Counted from the stretch's first letter, positions 1 through 5,126 are shown. The stretch: DNA of 5,126 bases from Massilia sp. (GCA_028291845.1 JAQGNM010000195.1:1-5126), one strand, 5' to 3'. The notes: generated by a model not told the origin, from the letters alone. Made by a program: numbers and translations.

Positions 1-201
1 CGCCTGGCCGGCACCGACAGCGCCGGCCGCATCCGCATGTACACGCCGAGCGAATACTCCCCCGGTTCGACGGTCTCGCATTTTTCAACGGACGCCAAGC
101 GCAACCAACTGATGGAGCCATCGATCAGCGCCGATTTGAGCCACACCGTCACAACCCCGATCGACCTCACGTACTCGCTTTTAAAAGATATCGGCTGGTA
201 A
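1..201 (+). CDS. C-terminal end of a probable PA-domain / metalloprotease-like exported protein (5' truncated)
   Basis: An open frame enters at base 1 and ends at TAA 199-201, giving the last 66 residues of a longer protein. The visible peptide starts RLAGTDSAGRIRMYTP and includes SPGSTVSHFS, NQLMEPSIS, LSHTV and a terminal LLKDIGW. The order 'GSTVSHF ... LMEP.I...L.H ... L..DIGW' is what I know from the C-terminal ends of bacterial PA (protease-associated) domain proteins and leishmanolysin- or subtilisin-related secreted proteins. In these the segment follows the catalytic or PA core. No catalytic residue lies in this fragment, so activity cannot be judged. The gene converges on ppa, and the hairpin at 262-292 lies 60 bases past its stop. 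The reading frame and stop are certain; the family call is moderate and rests on motif memory only. Confidence 0.65.
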   Translation, partial: RLAGTDSAGRIRMYTPSEYSPGSTVSHFSTDAKRNQLMEPSISADLSHTVTTPIDLTYSLLKDIGW

Positions 202-221
202 AAACCCGGGCACGCACGCCC

Positions 222-255
222 CCGAGGCGAACCAAGATCCGAATCGGGGTTGCGT
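222..255. repeat. 34-bp dispersed box, copy A
   Basis: The plus strand reads CCGAGGCGAAC, then 11 bases, then TCGGG, one variable base and TTGCGT. The same arrangement with the same spacing occurs at 995-1028, with 28 of 34 bases identical. The outer parts can fold back on themselves (CCCCGA 220-225 with TCGGGG 244-249). It lies 6 bases before the terminator hairpin at 262-292 and is the outermost part of the composite module that follows the 3' end of ppa. No coding frame explains the similarity. The function is unknown. Confidence 0.7.
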
Positions 256-261
256 ATACTC

Positions 262-293
262 AAAAAGCGCCCGGCTCTGCCGGGCGCTTTTTT
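262..293. terminator. Bidirectional intrinsic terminator between the converging 5'-partial gene and ppa
   Basis: A five-A run followed by GCGCCCGG (267-274) pairs perfectly with CCGGGCGC (280-287) and a T run (288-293), leaving a five-base loop CTCTG. Because A and T runs flank both sides of a perfect GC stem, the hairpin meets the rules for factor-independent termination in both directions. It ends the plus-strand gene 60 bases after its stop and ppa on the minus strand 51 bases after its stop. Convergent genes sharing one such terminator is a common arrangement. Confidence 0.9.
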
Positions 294-294
294 A

Positions 295-335
295 TCTGAC
301 CAACCCGAACAAAAGTAGGTTTTTACTTTTGTTCG
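295..335 (-). repeat. Stem-loop repeat at the 3' end of ppa (copy A), with conserved TGGTCAGA block
   Basis: In the gene-sense (minus) direction the order is CGAACAAAAGTA (335-324), loop AAAACC (323-318), the perfect complement TACTTTTGTTCG (317-306), three bases, then TGGTCAGA (302-295). The stem is 12 bp with no mismatch. No T run follows, so it is not a classic terminator, and the true terminator lies just beyond. The same 41-base layout with the same loop occurs after hemY (1112-1152), where the outer stem bases differ but remain paired. The 5' arm also repeats the last codons of ppa. Confidence 0.8.
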
Positions 336-356
336 ATTCTTTTTTACTTTTGTTCG
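320..356 (-). repeat. Tandem copy of the ppa gene end (16 bp, 21-base offset)
   Basis: The 16 bases at 341-356, which contain the final ppa codons and the TAA stop, recur exactly at 320-335 in the same orientation. The offset of 21 bases is a multiple of three. Reading on past the stop therefore gives a second ...EQK-stop in the same frame as NEQK-stop. The downstream copy forms the 5' arm of the stem-loop at 306-335. A matching arrangement with a 15-base offset occurs at the end of hemY. Confidence 0.85.
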
Positions 357-886
357 TTTTGCTTGTTATAAGCCGCCACGCCGTTCATGATTTCTTCTTT
401 TGCCGCCTCCGGACCTTCCCAGCCTTCGACCTTGACCCACTTGCCCTTCTCCAGGTCCTTGTAATGCTCGAAGAAATGCTGGATCTGCTGCAGGCGCAGA
501 TCATTGAGATCTTCCGGCTTTTGCCAGTGGCTGTAGATCGGCAGGATCTTGTCGACCGGAACGGCCAGCACTTTGGCGTCGCCGCCGGCTTCGTCGGTCA
601 TCTTCAGCACCCCGATGGCGCGGCAACGCACCACCACACCAGGGAACAGCGGAAACGGGGTAATCACCAGCACGTCGCACGGATCGCCGTCGTCGGACAG
701 GGTGTTCGGCACGTAGCCGTAGTTGCACGGATAGTGCATCGCCGTGCTCATGAAACGGTCGACGAAAATCGCCCCGGATTCCTTGTCCACTTCGTACTTG
801 ATCGGATCGGCGTTCATCGGGATTTCAATAATGACGTTGAAGTCGTTCGGCACGTCGCGGCCGGAAGATACTTTGTTGAGACTCAT
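344..886 (-). CDS. ppa: Inorganic pyrophosphatase, soluble family I
   Basis: The cytoplasmic enzyme hydrolyses pyrophosphate to two phosphates using Mg2+, and so drives biosynthetic reactions that release PPi. The 180-residue protein has the family signature DGDPCD at 66-71. The residues known from the E. coli enzyme appear with an offset of one: E21, K30, E32, R44, Y56, the metal-binding D66, D68, D71, D98 and D103, then K105, Y142 and K143. The length fits the bacterial hexameric type (about 175-180). The start at ATG 886-884 is supported by AAGGA (897-893 on the minus strand) at six bases' spacing, and by alignment of the N terminus. The C-terminal tail (about 168-180, ending NEQK) is Asn/Gln/Lys-rich, and its last codons belong to a repeat shared with hemY. 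It follows hemY in the same direction but has its own promoter, so it is probably transcribed separately. Confidence 0.97.
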   Translation of the reverse strand: MSLNKVSSGRDVPNDFNVIIEIPMNADPIKYEVDKESGAIFVDRFMSTAMHYPCNYGYVPNTLSDDGDPCDVLVITPFPLFPGVVVRCRAIGVLKMTDEAGGDAKVLAVPVDKILPIYSHWQKPEDLNDLRLQQIQHFFEHYKDLEKGKWVKVEGWEGPEAAKEEIMNGVAAYNKQNEQK

Positions 887-892
887 GGATTG

Positions 893-897
893 TCCTT
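893..897 (-). promoter_or_regulatory. Ribosome binding site of ppa
   Basis: AAGGA on the minus strand lies six bases before the ATG at 886-884, a near-ideal Shine-Dalgarno position. It fixes the ppa start. Confidence 0.8.
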
Positions 898-923
898 GGT
901 TTGCGAAAAATTTTTACCGCGTG

Positions 924-952
924 ATTATACTGGATGCCGCTCAAGACAGAAA
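924..952 (-). promoter_or_regulatory. Probable sigma-70 promoter of ppa
   Basis: The minus strand has a consensus -10 box TATAAT (929-924). With a 17-base spacer the -35 position would be TTTCTG (952-947), which is a weak match. Transcription would start near 917, giving a leader of about 30 bases that contains the ribosome binding site. The flanking AT-rich stretch (903-917) stands out from the GC-rich surroundings. The -10 box is clear; the -35 box is inferred from spacing only. Confidence 0.6.
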
Positions 953-994
953 TTGTCATCATCCACAGGGGCGGCCGGACGGCGCAGCCAAACT

Positions 995-1028
995 CCGAGG
1001 CGAACTCAGCTCAGACTCGGGTTTGCGT
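995..1028. repeat. 34-bp dispersed box, copy B
   Basis: This is the second copy of the box at 222-255: CCGAGGCGAAC, 11 bases, TCGGG, one variable base, TTGCGT. Spacing is identical and 28 of 34 bases match. CCGAG (995-999) can pair with CTCGG (1016-1020). As in copy A, a terminator-like hairpin follows within ten bases on the plus-strand side (1037-1065). It lies in the gap between ppa and hemY, upstream of the ppa promoter, and belongs to the module that follows the hemY 3' end. The function is unknown. Confidence 0.7.
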
Positions 1029-1036
1029 CCCCTAAC

Positions 1037-1065
1037 AAAATGATCCGGCTCCGCCGGTCATTTTT
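1037..1065 (-). terminator. Probable intrinsic terminator of the hem operon
   Basis: AAAATGA-T-CCGGC (1037-1049) pairs with GCCGGTCATTTT (1053-1064) around a TCC loop, with a single bulged base at 1044. In the hemY direction the hairpin ends in ATCATTTTGTT, a moderate T tract. In the opposite direction it ends in CATTTTT, so it may work both ways. It lies about 90 bases after the hemY stop and before the ppa promoter. It shares the CCGGC/GCCGG stem core with the hairpin at 262-292, and a GTCAG precedes both on the minus strand. Confidence 0.7.
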
Positions 1066-1111
1066 GCCTGACTGATCTTGCGCCTCTAAGCTGGTTTTAC
1101 GCCTTGGCATC

Positions 1112-1152
1112 TCTGACCAGTCCACCCAAAAGTAGGTTTTCACTTTTGGGTG
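1112..1152 (-). repeat. Stem-loop repeat at the 3' end of hemY (copy B), with conserved TGGTCAGA block
   Basis: On the minus strand the order is CACCCAAAAGTG (1152-1141), loop AAAACC (1140-1135), TACTTTTGGGTG (1134-1123), three bases, then TGGTCAGA (1119-1112). The layout and lengths are identical to copy A at 295-335. Three stem pairs differ from copy A with both partners changed (G-C to A-U, and A-U to C-G twice). The innermost pair is G-U in the minus-strand RNA but would be an A-C mismatch in plus-strand RNA, which points to a structure made in the hemY transcript. About 45 bases without a recognisable feature separate it from the terminator at 1037-1065; in copy A that gap is absent. Confidence 0.8.
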
Positions 1153-1169
1153 ATTTACTTTTGGGTGAT
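1142..1169 (-). repeat. Tandem copy of the hemY gene end (13 bp, 15-base offset)
   Basis: The 13 bases at 1157-1169, covering the last hemY codons and the first base of the stop, recur exactly at 1142-1154. The 15-base offset keeps the frame, so ITQK-stop (TAA) is followed directly by a second ITQK-stop (TGA). This parallels the 21-base tandem copy at the end of ppa. The two genes are unrelated, so gene homology cannot explain the shared design. Confidence 0.85.
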
Positions 1170-2348
1170 CGCACTTTGCCTGTAGTGCTTGGCCGCCTGC
1201 TCGTGCTGTCCCAGCGCCTCGTGCAGTTGCGCCAGTTTCAGGTGGCATTCGCGCACCATGGCGGGCGCGGTCGCATCCGACAGCGCCTGCTCCAGGTAGC
1301 GCTGGGCCTTGCCCCACAATTTCTGCTTCAGGCACAGGGCGCCGAGGGTCAGGGCCAGTTCGGCGTCGTTGGGCCGCTGGCGCAGCCACTGTTCGCATTT
1401 TTCGATTTGCGCCAGCAGCTCTGGCGTGCCGGCTGGCGCGGCGGCGTCGCGATAGGCCCGCACCACCCGGTCGTCCCACTCCACCGCCAGCGCTTCCTCG
1501 GCGGTGTGGCGCGCTTCGCCGTGCAGGCCGCGGCCGTTGAGGGCGCCGGCGGCGCGCGCGGCGATGTAGGGCTTGACGCGGTCGGCGGTCGGCACCGTGG
1601 CCCACACTCTTGCAATCGATTCGGCGTCGTGCGCGCTGTCGCACAGCAGGGCGTCGTAGGCCAGCTCGCGCAGGCGCTTCGACAAGGCAGGATGGAGCGC
1701 CTTGTGTTTATCCAGCGAGCGCACCAGCCGTAATACTTCCGGCCAGTTTTTCGCTTGCTGGTGAGCGCGCATCGACCATTGCAGGGCGTATATGTGGCGG
1801 ATGCCGCTGGCATTGAGTTCGGCCACCGCATCGAGCGCCGCTTCCGGCTGATGATCGTCGACCATCAATTCGGTGAGCGTCATCAGGCGCGCCGTTTTCA
1901 GCGACGCATCGCCGTTGACGCCGGCCAGCCAGTTGTCGCGCCGGGCGGGTTCTCGCATGCGGTGCGCCGCGCGGGCGCCGATCAGCGCGGCCAGGCCGGC
2001 ATTGTCGGGCAGCTCGGCGGCGCGCGCGGCGGCCTTTTCGGCATGGCCGAAACGGCCTTCGAACAGGGCTTTCAAGGCGTCGCGCAAACCCTTGTTGCTG
2101 TCGCGCTCGCGCTTGCGCTGGCGGTAGGCGGCCACCCGCGCCGGCATGCTGACGGTGGCGTTGAAGGTGCGCACCAGCGCGTACACCAGGGCGAACAGCA
2201 GCACCTCGAGCAGGATGAAGAAATTGAGCGACAAATCGATGCGGTGCGGCGGATAGAACAGCACCACGTTGCCGGGATTGAAGCGGGCGGTGACGGCGAT
2301 ACCGATTGCCAGGGCCATCAGCGCGACCAACCAGAGTAATAGACGCAT
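1155..2348 (-). CDS. hemY: HemY-type heme biosynthesis-associated membrane protein with TPR repeats
   Basis: The 397-residue protein belongs to the proteobacterial HemY family (COG3071), an inner-membrane protein of the hemCDXY operon. It is not the protoporphyrinogen oxidase also called HemY in Bacillus. Residues 3-22 and 41-60 form two hydrophobic segments, joined by a short loop containing FNPGNVVLFYPP, which resembles the family. A basic stretch (about 71-86) follows, suggesting the start of the cytoplasmic part. The rest is helical, with TPR-like repeats; the clearest is in the C-terminal part (about 325-395, with ALTLGALCLKQKLWGKAQRYL and AQLHEALGQHEQAAKHYRQ). The start ATG lies three bases after the hemX stop with no good Shine-Dalgarno, so translation is probably coupled to hemX. 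The precise biochemical role of the family is unsettled; a scaffold or regulatory function is usually proposed. The gene end is part of the tandem and stem-loop repeat shared with ppa. Confidence 0.93.
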   Translation of the reverse strand: MRLLLWLVALMALAIGIAVTARFNPGNVVLFYPPHRIDLSLNFFILLEVLLFALVYALVRTFNATVSMPARVAAYRQRKRERDSNKGLRDALKALFEGRFGHAEKAAARAAELPDNAGLAALIGARAAHRMREPARRDNWLAGVNGDASLKTARLMTLTELMVDDHQPEAALDAVAELNASGIRHIYALQWSMRAHQQAKNWPEVLRLVRSLDKHKALHPALSKRLRELAYDALLCDSAHDAESIARVWATVPTADRVKPYIAARAAGALNGRGLHGEARHTAEEALAVEWDDRVVRAYRDAAAPAGTPELLAQIEKCEQWLRQRPNDAELALTLGALCLKQKLWGKAQRYLEQALSDATAPAMVRECHLKLAQLHEALGQHEQAAKHYRQSAITQK

Positions 2349-2351
2349 GGC

Positions 2352-3473
2352 TTAAGGCTTCGCTTTGTAGGTGCGCACGGCGTTCAGGCTGTCGGCCAGG
2401 GTCGGCATGTCGATCGCCAGGTTATTCCCCTGCAGCTGGCGCAGCATCGACTGCGCCGCCTGGGTGCTGCGCGCGCGCGTGTCGAAATATTTGACCAGCG
2501 CTTCCTGCACCGTCTCGAGGTCGCTGCGAAATGCCGCCTCGTTGCGCGACAACAGGGCCAGGCGGGCATTCAACAAGCGCAGCTTCAGGTTCTCGCGCGT
2601 GAAATACGCTTCGCGCGGCGACAGCATCAGCGCCTCCGGAGTGTCCACGCGGCGCACCCGGATCAGCTGGCGGATCTCGTCCCACATTTCGCCGGTCCAG
2701 CTGGTCCAGACCTGGCCCAGCCGGGTGGTGATCGGGTCAGGCGCGTTGAGGACACCGGCGGGCGCAGCCGGCGCGGCCGGACGCGGTTTGGACTTGGCCA
2801 GCTCGGACGGCGCCGCCGGCTTGTAGTCCGACAGCATCGGCAGGGTGTCGATCTGGGTGATGACGTTATCGATGCGCACAGCCAGGCCGGCGACGTCGAT
2901 GCCGGGCAGCGCCTTCAATTTGTCGGTGTCGCGGGCGATGGCGCGGCGGATCGAAATGAACTGCGGCTTGTCGGTGCGCGACAGCGAACGGTCGGCGTTG
3001 GCCAGGGCGATCAGCGCGCCCTGCACGTTGCCGGCCAATTGCAGCTGCTGGCTGGCGGTCGAGAGCACCTGCTCGATTTCAGCCAGCGCCCATTCGTCGC
3101 GGTTTTTCGACAGATCCTGGTACAGCGCTTCGAGCGCCACTTGCTGGCTTTGCGCCTCGCTCTGGCGGCTCTCCAGCGCCGCCACCTTCACTTGCAGCTC
3201 CTTGCTCTGTTCCTGCACCTGGCGCGCCAGCGCCACCGTCTCGTTGGCGGTCGCTTCGGTTTTTTGCAAACTCTTTGCCATCTCGGCGCGCAGGCGGCCG
3301 AAGCGGCTGTGGGTCGACCAGGCCAGCGCCGCCAGCAGCAGGAGCAGCACCAGCGTCACTTTGACCAGCGGCAGCTGCAGCAGGTCGCCGATGGTGGCAT
3401 GGCGGACAGGAGATGGCGCGGGTGCTGGAACAGCAGTGTTGGAGTATTCGGTCGTTGGTGGCAGTTCGTTCAT
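2352..3473 (-). CDS. hemX: HemX family membrane protein (uroporphyrinogen-III C-methyltransferase-like annotation)
   Basis: This 373-residue protein matches the HemX family (PF04375), found between hemD and hemY in proteobacteria. It has a short Pro-rich N-terminal tail (1-34), one membrane segment at about 35-53 (LPLVKVTLVLLLLLAALAW), a coiled-coil region (about 58-125, rich in Glu, Gln and Lys), and then a helical domain with the family-like stretch EWALAEIEQVLSTASQQLQLAGN (127-149). A Pro/Ala linker (about 219-240) leads to the C-terminal part with FTRENLKLRLLNARLALLSR (291-310). Databases often label it a methyltransferase, but no SAM-binding motif is visible, so that activity is doubtful; it is better seen as an operon-associated membrane protein of unknown mechanism. 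The ATG overlaps the hemD stop as ATGA (3473-3470), and hemY starts three bases after its own stop. Confidence 0.93.
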   Translation of the reverse strand: MNELPPTTEYSNTAVPAPAPSPVRHATIGDLLQLPLVKVTLVLLLLLAALAWSTHSRFGRLRAEMAKSLQKTEATANETVALARQVQEQSKELQVKVAALESRQSEAQSQQVALEALYQDLSKNRDEWALAEIEQVLSTASQQLQLAGNVQGALIALANADRSLSRTDKPQFISIRRAIARDTDKLKALPGIDVAGLAVRIDNVITQIDTLPMLSDYKPAAPSELAKSKPRPAAPAAPAGVLNAPDPITTRLGQVWTSWTGEMWDEIRQLIRVRRVDTPEALMLSPREAYFTRENLKLRLLNARLALLSRNEAAFRSDLETVQEALVKYFDTRARSTQAAQSMLRQLQGNNLAIDMPTLADSLNAVRTYKAKP

Positions 3474-4279
3474 GCTCGTGATTGTAACGCGGCAAGCAGG
3501 CTGGCGTCGCCTGATCCCGACAGGGTGAGGTGGCCGATGCCGAGCGCGGCGGCGGTTTCGGCGATGCGGGCGTGCGGCACGATCAGGTGCTGCTGTTGCA
3601 TTTTTGCCACAGCGGCGGCGCCGCCGATTTGCTCGAGCAGGCCGAACAGGCCGCGCAGCGCCTCCGAGCTGGTGACGATCCAGTCGCAGCGGCGCTCGAT
3701 GAGGTCGCCAAGGCGCGCGGCCAGCGCGGGCGTGAGCGCCGGCACGCGGCGCCGGTAGGCGGCCACGGTGGTGACGACGGCGCCGGCGGCGCGCATGCCG
3801 TCGGCGATCAATTCGCGGCCCGATTCGCCGCGCACGATCAGCACCTGTTTTCCGGCCAGCGCGGCCAGGTCGAGCGAGGCCATCAGGTGCTCGGAGTCGC
3901 TGCGGGCGGCGTCCAGCGGACTGAAAATGGTGGCGTTGGCGTCGCTGACGCCGTGCGCGGCCAGCGCCTGGCGGCTGCCCTCGCCCAGCACGGCGATGGC
4001 GACGTCGGCAGGCCAGGCGTCGATGTGGGCAAACGCGGCGTCGATGGCGTTCGGCGAGACAAACGCCACCAGGGCGTAGTCGGCCAGGCGCGCCAGCACA
4101 GCGGTCAGCGCCGCGCTAGCGGGCAGCGGCTCGATCTCGAGCAGCGGCAGCAGCACCGCCTCGCGCTCGAGCGCAGTGACGGCGTCGGCCAGCGCGCCGC
4201 ACTGGGCGAGCGGGCGCGTGATGACGACGGGGACGGCGAGCTCGCTCTTCACCGCGCGTGCATCAGCGGCGCTCTGCAT
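3470..4279 (-). CDS. hemD: Uroporphyrinogen-III synthase
   Basis: The enzyme closes hydroxymethylbilane to uroporphyrinogen III with inversion of ring D. From ATG 4279 it has 269 residues, close to the family's usual 250-270. Visible family features are PVVITRP (17-23) on the first strand, FVSPNAI (73-79), LGEGSRQAL (98-106), the second-domain strand VLIVRGESGRELIADGMRAAGA (146-167), VAAYRR (172-177), IVTSSEAL (201-208) and VPHARIAETAAALG (234-247). Conservation in this family is low, so context matters: it sits exactly between hemC and hemX. The ATG start overlaps hemC by 17 bases and has no Shine-Dalgarno; an in-frame GTG at 4252 (260 residues, starting just before KSELAVPVVITRP) is a credible alternative. 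Both imply translation coupled to hemC. The frame stays open upstream to about 4654, but only as the shadow of hemC. Confidence 0.94.
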   Translation of the reverse strand: MQSAADARAVKSELAVPVVITRPLAQCGALADAVTALEREAVLLPLLEIEPLPASAALTAVLARLADYALVAFVSPNAIDAAFAHIDAWPADVAIAVLGEGSRQALAAHGVSDANATIFSPLDAARSDSEHLMASLDLAALAGKQVLIVRGESGRELIADGMRAAGAVVTTVAAYRRRVPALTPALAARLGDLIERRCDWIVTSSEALRGLFGLLEQIGGAAAVAKMQQQHLIVPHARIAETAAALGIGHLTLSGSGDASLLAALQSRA

Positions 4280-5126
4280 TGGCAGAGACGGCGGCAGAGA
4301 CTGCGGCGGCGGCGTCGGCGGCGGCTGCCTGGGCCTTGCAGGCGGCCAGGATGCCGTGCGCATCCTGCGCCTGCAGCAGGTCGGCCACGCGCTGGCCGAG
4401 CGCCTCGGGGGCGTTGGCCGGTCCGCTGGCCTCGGCACGGGCGGCGCGCGCGCCGTCGGGCGTGGCCACCATCGCCCGCAGGTGCATGCTGTCGCCGTCG
4501 ACGGTGGCGTAGGCAGCCAGCGGAATCTGGCAGCTGCCGCCGAATACCTTCGATACTTTTCTTTCGGCCGACACTGCCTTGAAGGTGGCGCCATGGTTGA
4601 GCGGCGCCAGCACCGCGCGCAGGTCGACGTCGCTGCGGCCGGACAGGATTTCAATCGCCATCGCGCCCTGCCCGGCCGCCGGCAGGCTGTGCTCCGGGTC
4701 GAGCAAGGCGCGGATGCGCTGCGGCACGCCGAGCCGGATCAGACCGGCGGCGGCCAGGATGATGGCGGCGTATTCGCCCCGATCGAGCTTGGCCATGCGG
4801 GTGTCGAGATTGCCGCGCAGGGGTTTGACGACCAGTTGCGGATAACGCGCGGCGATCAGCGACTGGCGGCGCAGGCTGGAAGTGCCGACCACGGCGCCGG
4901 CCGGCAGCGCGTCCAGGCTGGCGTAATCGTTGGAGACAAAGGCGTCGCGCGGGTCTTCGCGTTCGAGCACGGCGGCCAGCTCGAACCCTTCGGGAAGGTC
5001 CATCGGCACGTCTTTCAGGGAATGCACCGCCAGATCGGCGCGCCGCTCGGCCATCGCCACCTCCAGCTCCTTGACGAACAAGCCCTTGCCGCCGACCTTG
5101 GACAAGGCGCGGTCGAGGATCTGGTC
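4263..5126 (-). CDS. hemC: Porphobilinogen deaminase (hydroxymethylbilane synthase), 5' end outside the window
   Basis: The enzyme joins four porphobilinogen units into hydroxymethylbilane in the cytoplasm. The window holds 287 C-terminal residues. The reading frame continues to the window edge with DQILDRALSKVGGKGLF, so the TTG at 5105 is an internal Leu and not the start; comparison with E. coli suggests about 45 missing residues. Catalytic features are intact (fragment numbering): the Asp of HSLKDVP (D39), the Arg pairs of TSSLRRQ (R86, R87) and RGNLDTR (R104, R110), and the cofactor-carrying Cys in GGSCQIPLAAYA (C199, codon 4530-4532), which binds the dipyrromethane primer. The C terminus ends in an Ala-rich tail (about 262-283, encoded by GCN-rich DNA at 4270-4345) that looks like a non-conserved extension. 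The TGA at 4265-4263 lies inside the start of hemD. Confidence 0.97.
   Translation of the reverse strand, partial: DQILDRALSKVGGKGLFVKELEVAMAERRADLAVHSLKDVPMDLPEGFELAAVLEREDPRDAFVSNDYASLDALPAGAVVGTSSLRRQSLIAARYPQLVVKPLRGNLDTRMAKLDRGEYAAIILAAAGLIRLGVPQRIRALLDPEHSLPAAGQGAMAIEILSGRSDVDLRAVLAPLNHGATFKAVSAERKVSKVFGGSCQIPLAAYATVDGDSMHLRAMVATPDGARAARAEASGPANAPEALGQRVADLLQAQDAHGILAACKAQAAAADAAAAVSAAVSANAERR

Noticed and set aside
306..335. Classic rho-independent terminator of ppa at the AAAACC-loop stem
   Set aside because: The stem is AT-rich and no T run follows it in the gene direction; the perfect GC hairpin at 262-292 is the better terminator.
306..356. CRISPR-like array from the repeated TACTTTTG units
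   Set aside because: Only three short units exist, one of them inverted, and one lies in the ppa coding end. Spacing is too short and there are no spacers or cas genes.
329..1075. Plus-strand open frame of 248 codons across ppa
   Set aside because: It is antisense to ppa, which has intact catalytic residues, a promoter and a ribosome binding site. The product shows no recognisable domain.
1006..1644. Minus-strand open frame running from inside hemY through the repeat module
   Set aside because: It is out of frame with hemY, Arg/Pro-rich, and only continues through the intergenic repeats because they lack stops in that frame.
2352..3473. HemX as an active uroporphyrinogen-III methyltransferase
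   Set aside because: The protein is a membrane-anchored coiled-coil type with no visible SAM-binding or CobA/SUMT motif; the name is an annotation carry-over.
3530..4582. Long plus-strand open frame (350 codons) across hemD and hemC
   Set aside because: It is antisense to hemD and hemC. Its Arg/Gly/Gln/Ala-rich product matches no family, and it is explained by the GC bias of the real genes.
4263..5105. hemC starting at TTG 5105
   Set aside because: The frame continues upstream to the window edge with conserved HemC sequence (DQILDRAL), so the TTG is an internal leucine.

Overview
The window is GC-rich chromosomal DNA with strong third-position GC bias. It reads as a betaproteobacterium of the Burkholderiales, most likely Oxalobacteraceae (Massilia, Duganella or Janthinobacterium type). 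The basis is the separate hemC-hemD-hemX-hemY run next to a family I soluble pyrophosphatase gene, and the protein sequences themselves. The genus is an inference; no rRNA or other marker is present.

Layout: positions 1-201 hold the last 66 codons of a plus-strand gene, probably a PA-domain or metalloprotease-like exported protein. Everything else codes on the minus strand. In transcription order these are hemC (5126 to 4263, 5' end outside the window), hemD (4279 to 3470), hemX (3473 to 2352), hemY (2348 to 1155) and, behind its own promoter, ppa (886 to 344). The hem genes overlap or nearly touch (17 nt, 4 nt ATGA, 3 nt gap), so they look like one translationally coupled operon. HemC and HemD make uroporphyrinogen III from porphobilinogen. 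HemX and HemY are membrane-anchored accessory proteins of the same pathway. Ppa removes pyrophosphate and is a housekeeping enzyme without a direct part in tetrapyrrole synthesis.

The most interesting part is non-coding. The 3' ends of ppa (about 222-356) and hemY (about 995-1167) carry the same composite module in the same order. Read in the direction of the genes it consists of: (1) a gene end in ...CAAAAGTAA that is repeated in tandem just after the stop; (2) a 12-bp stem with an AAAACC loop, whose outer pairs differ between the two copies but stay complementary; (3) a TGGTCAGA block; (4) an intrinsic-terminator hairpin with a shared CCGGC/GCCGG core; and (5) a 34-bp box that is 28/34 identical between copies. 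The stem has three compensatory base-pair changes plus one change that pairs only in the gene-sense RNA. This suggests a dispersed 3'-end RNA element rather than chance similarity. I do not recognise it as a named family.

All coding genes are ordinary housekeeping genes. I see no CRISPR array, tRNA or rRNA, phage genes or transposase.
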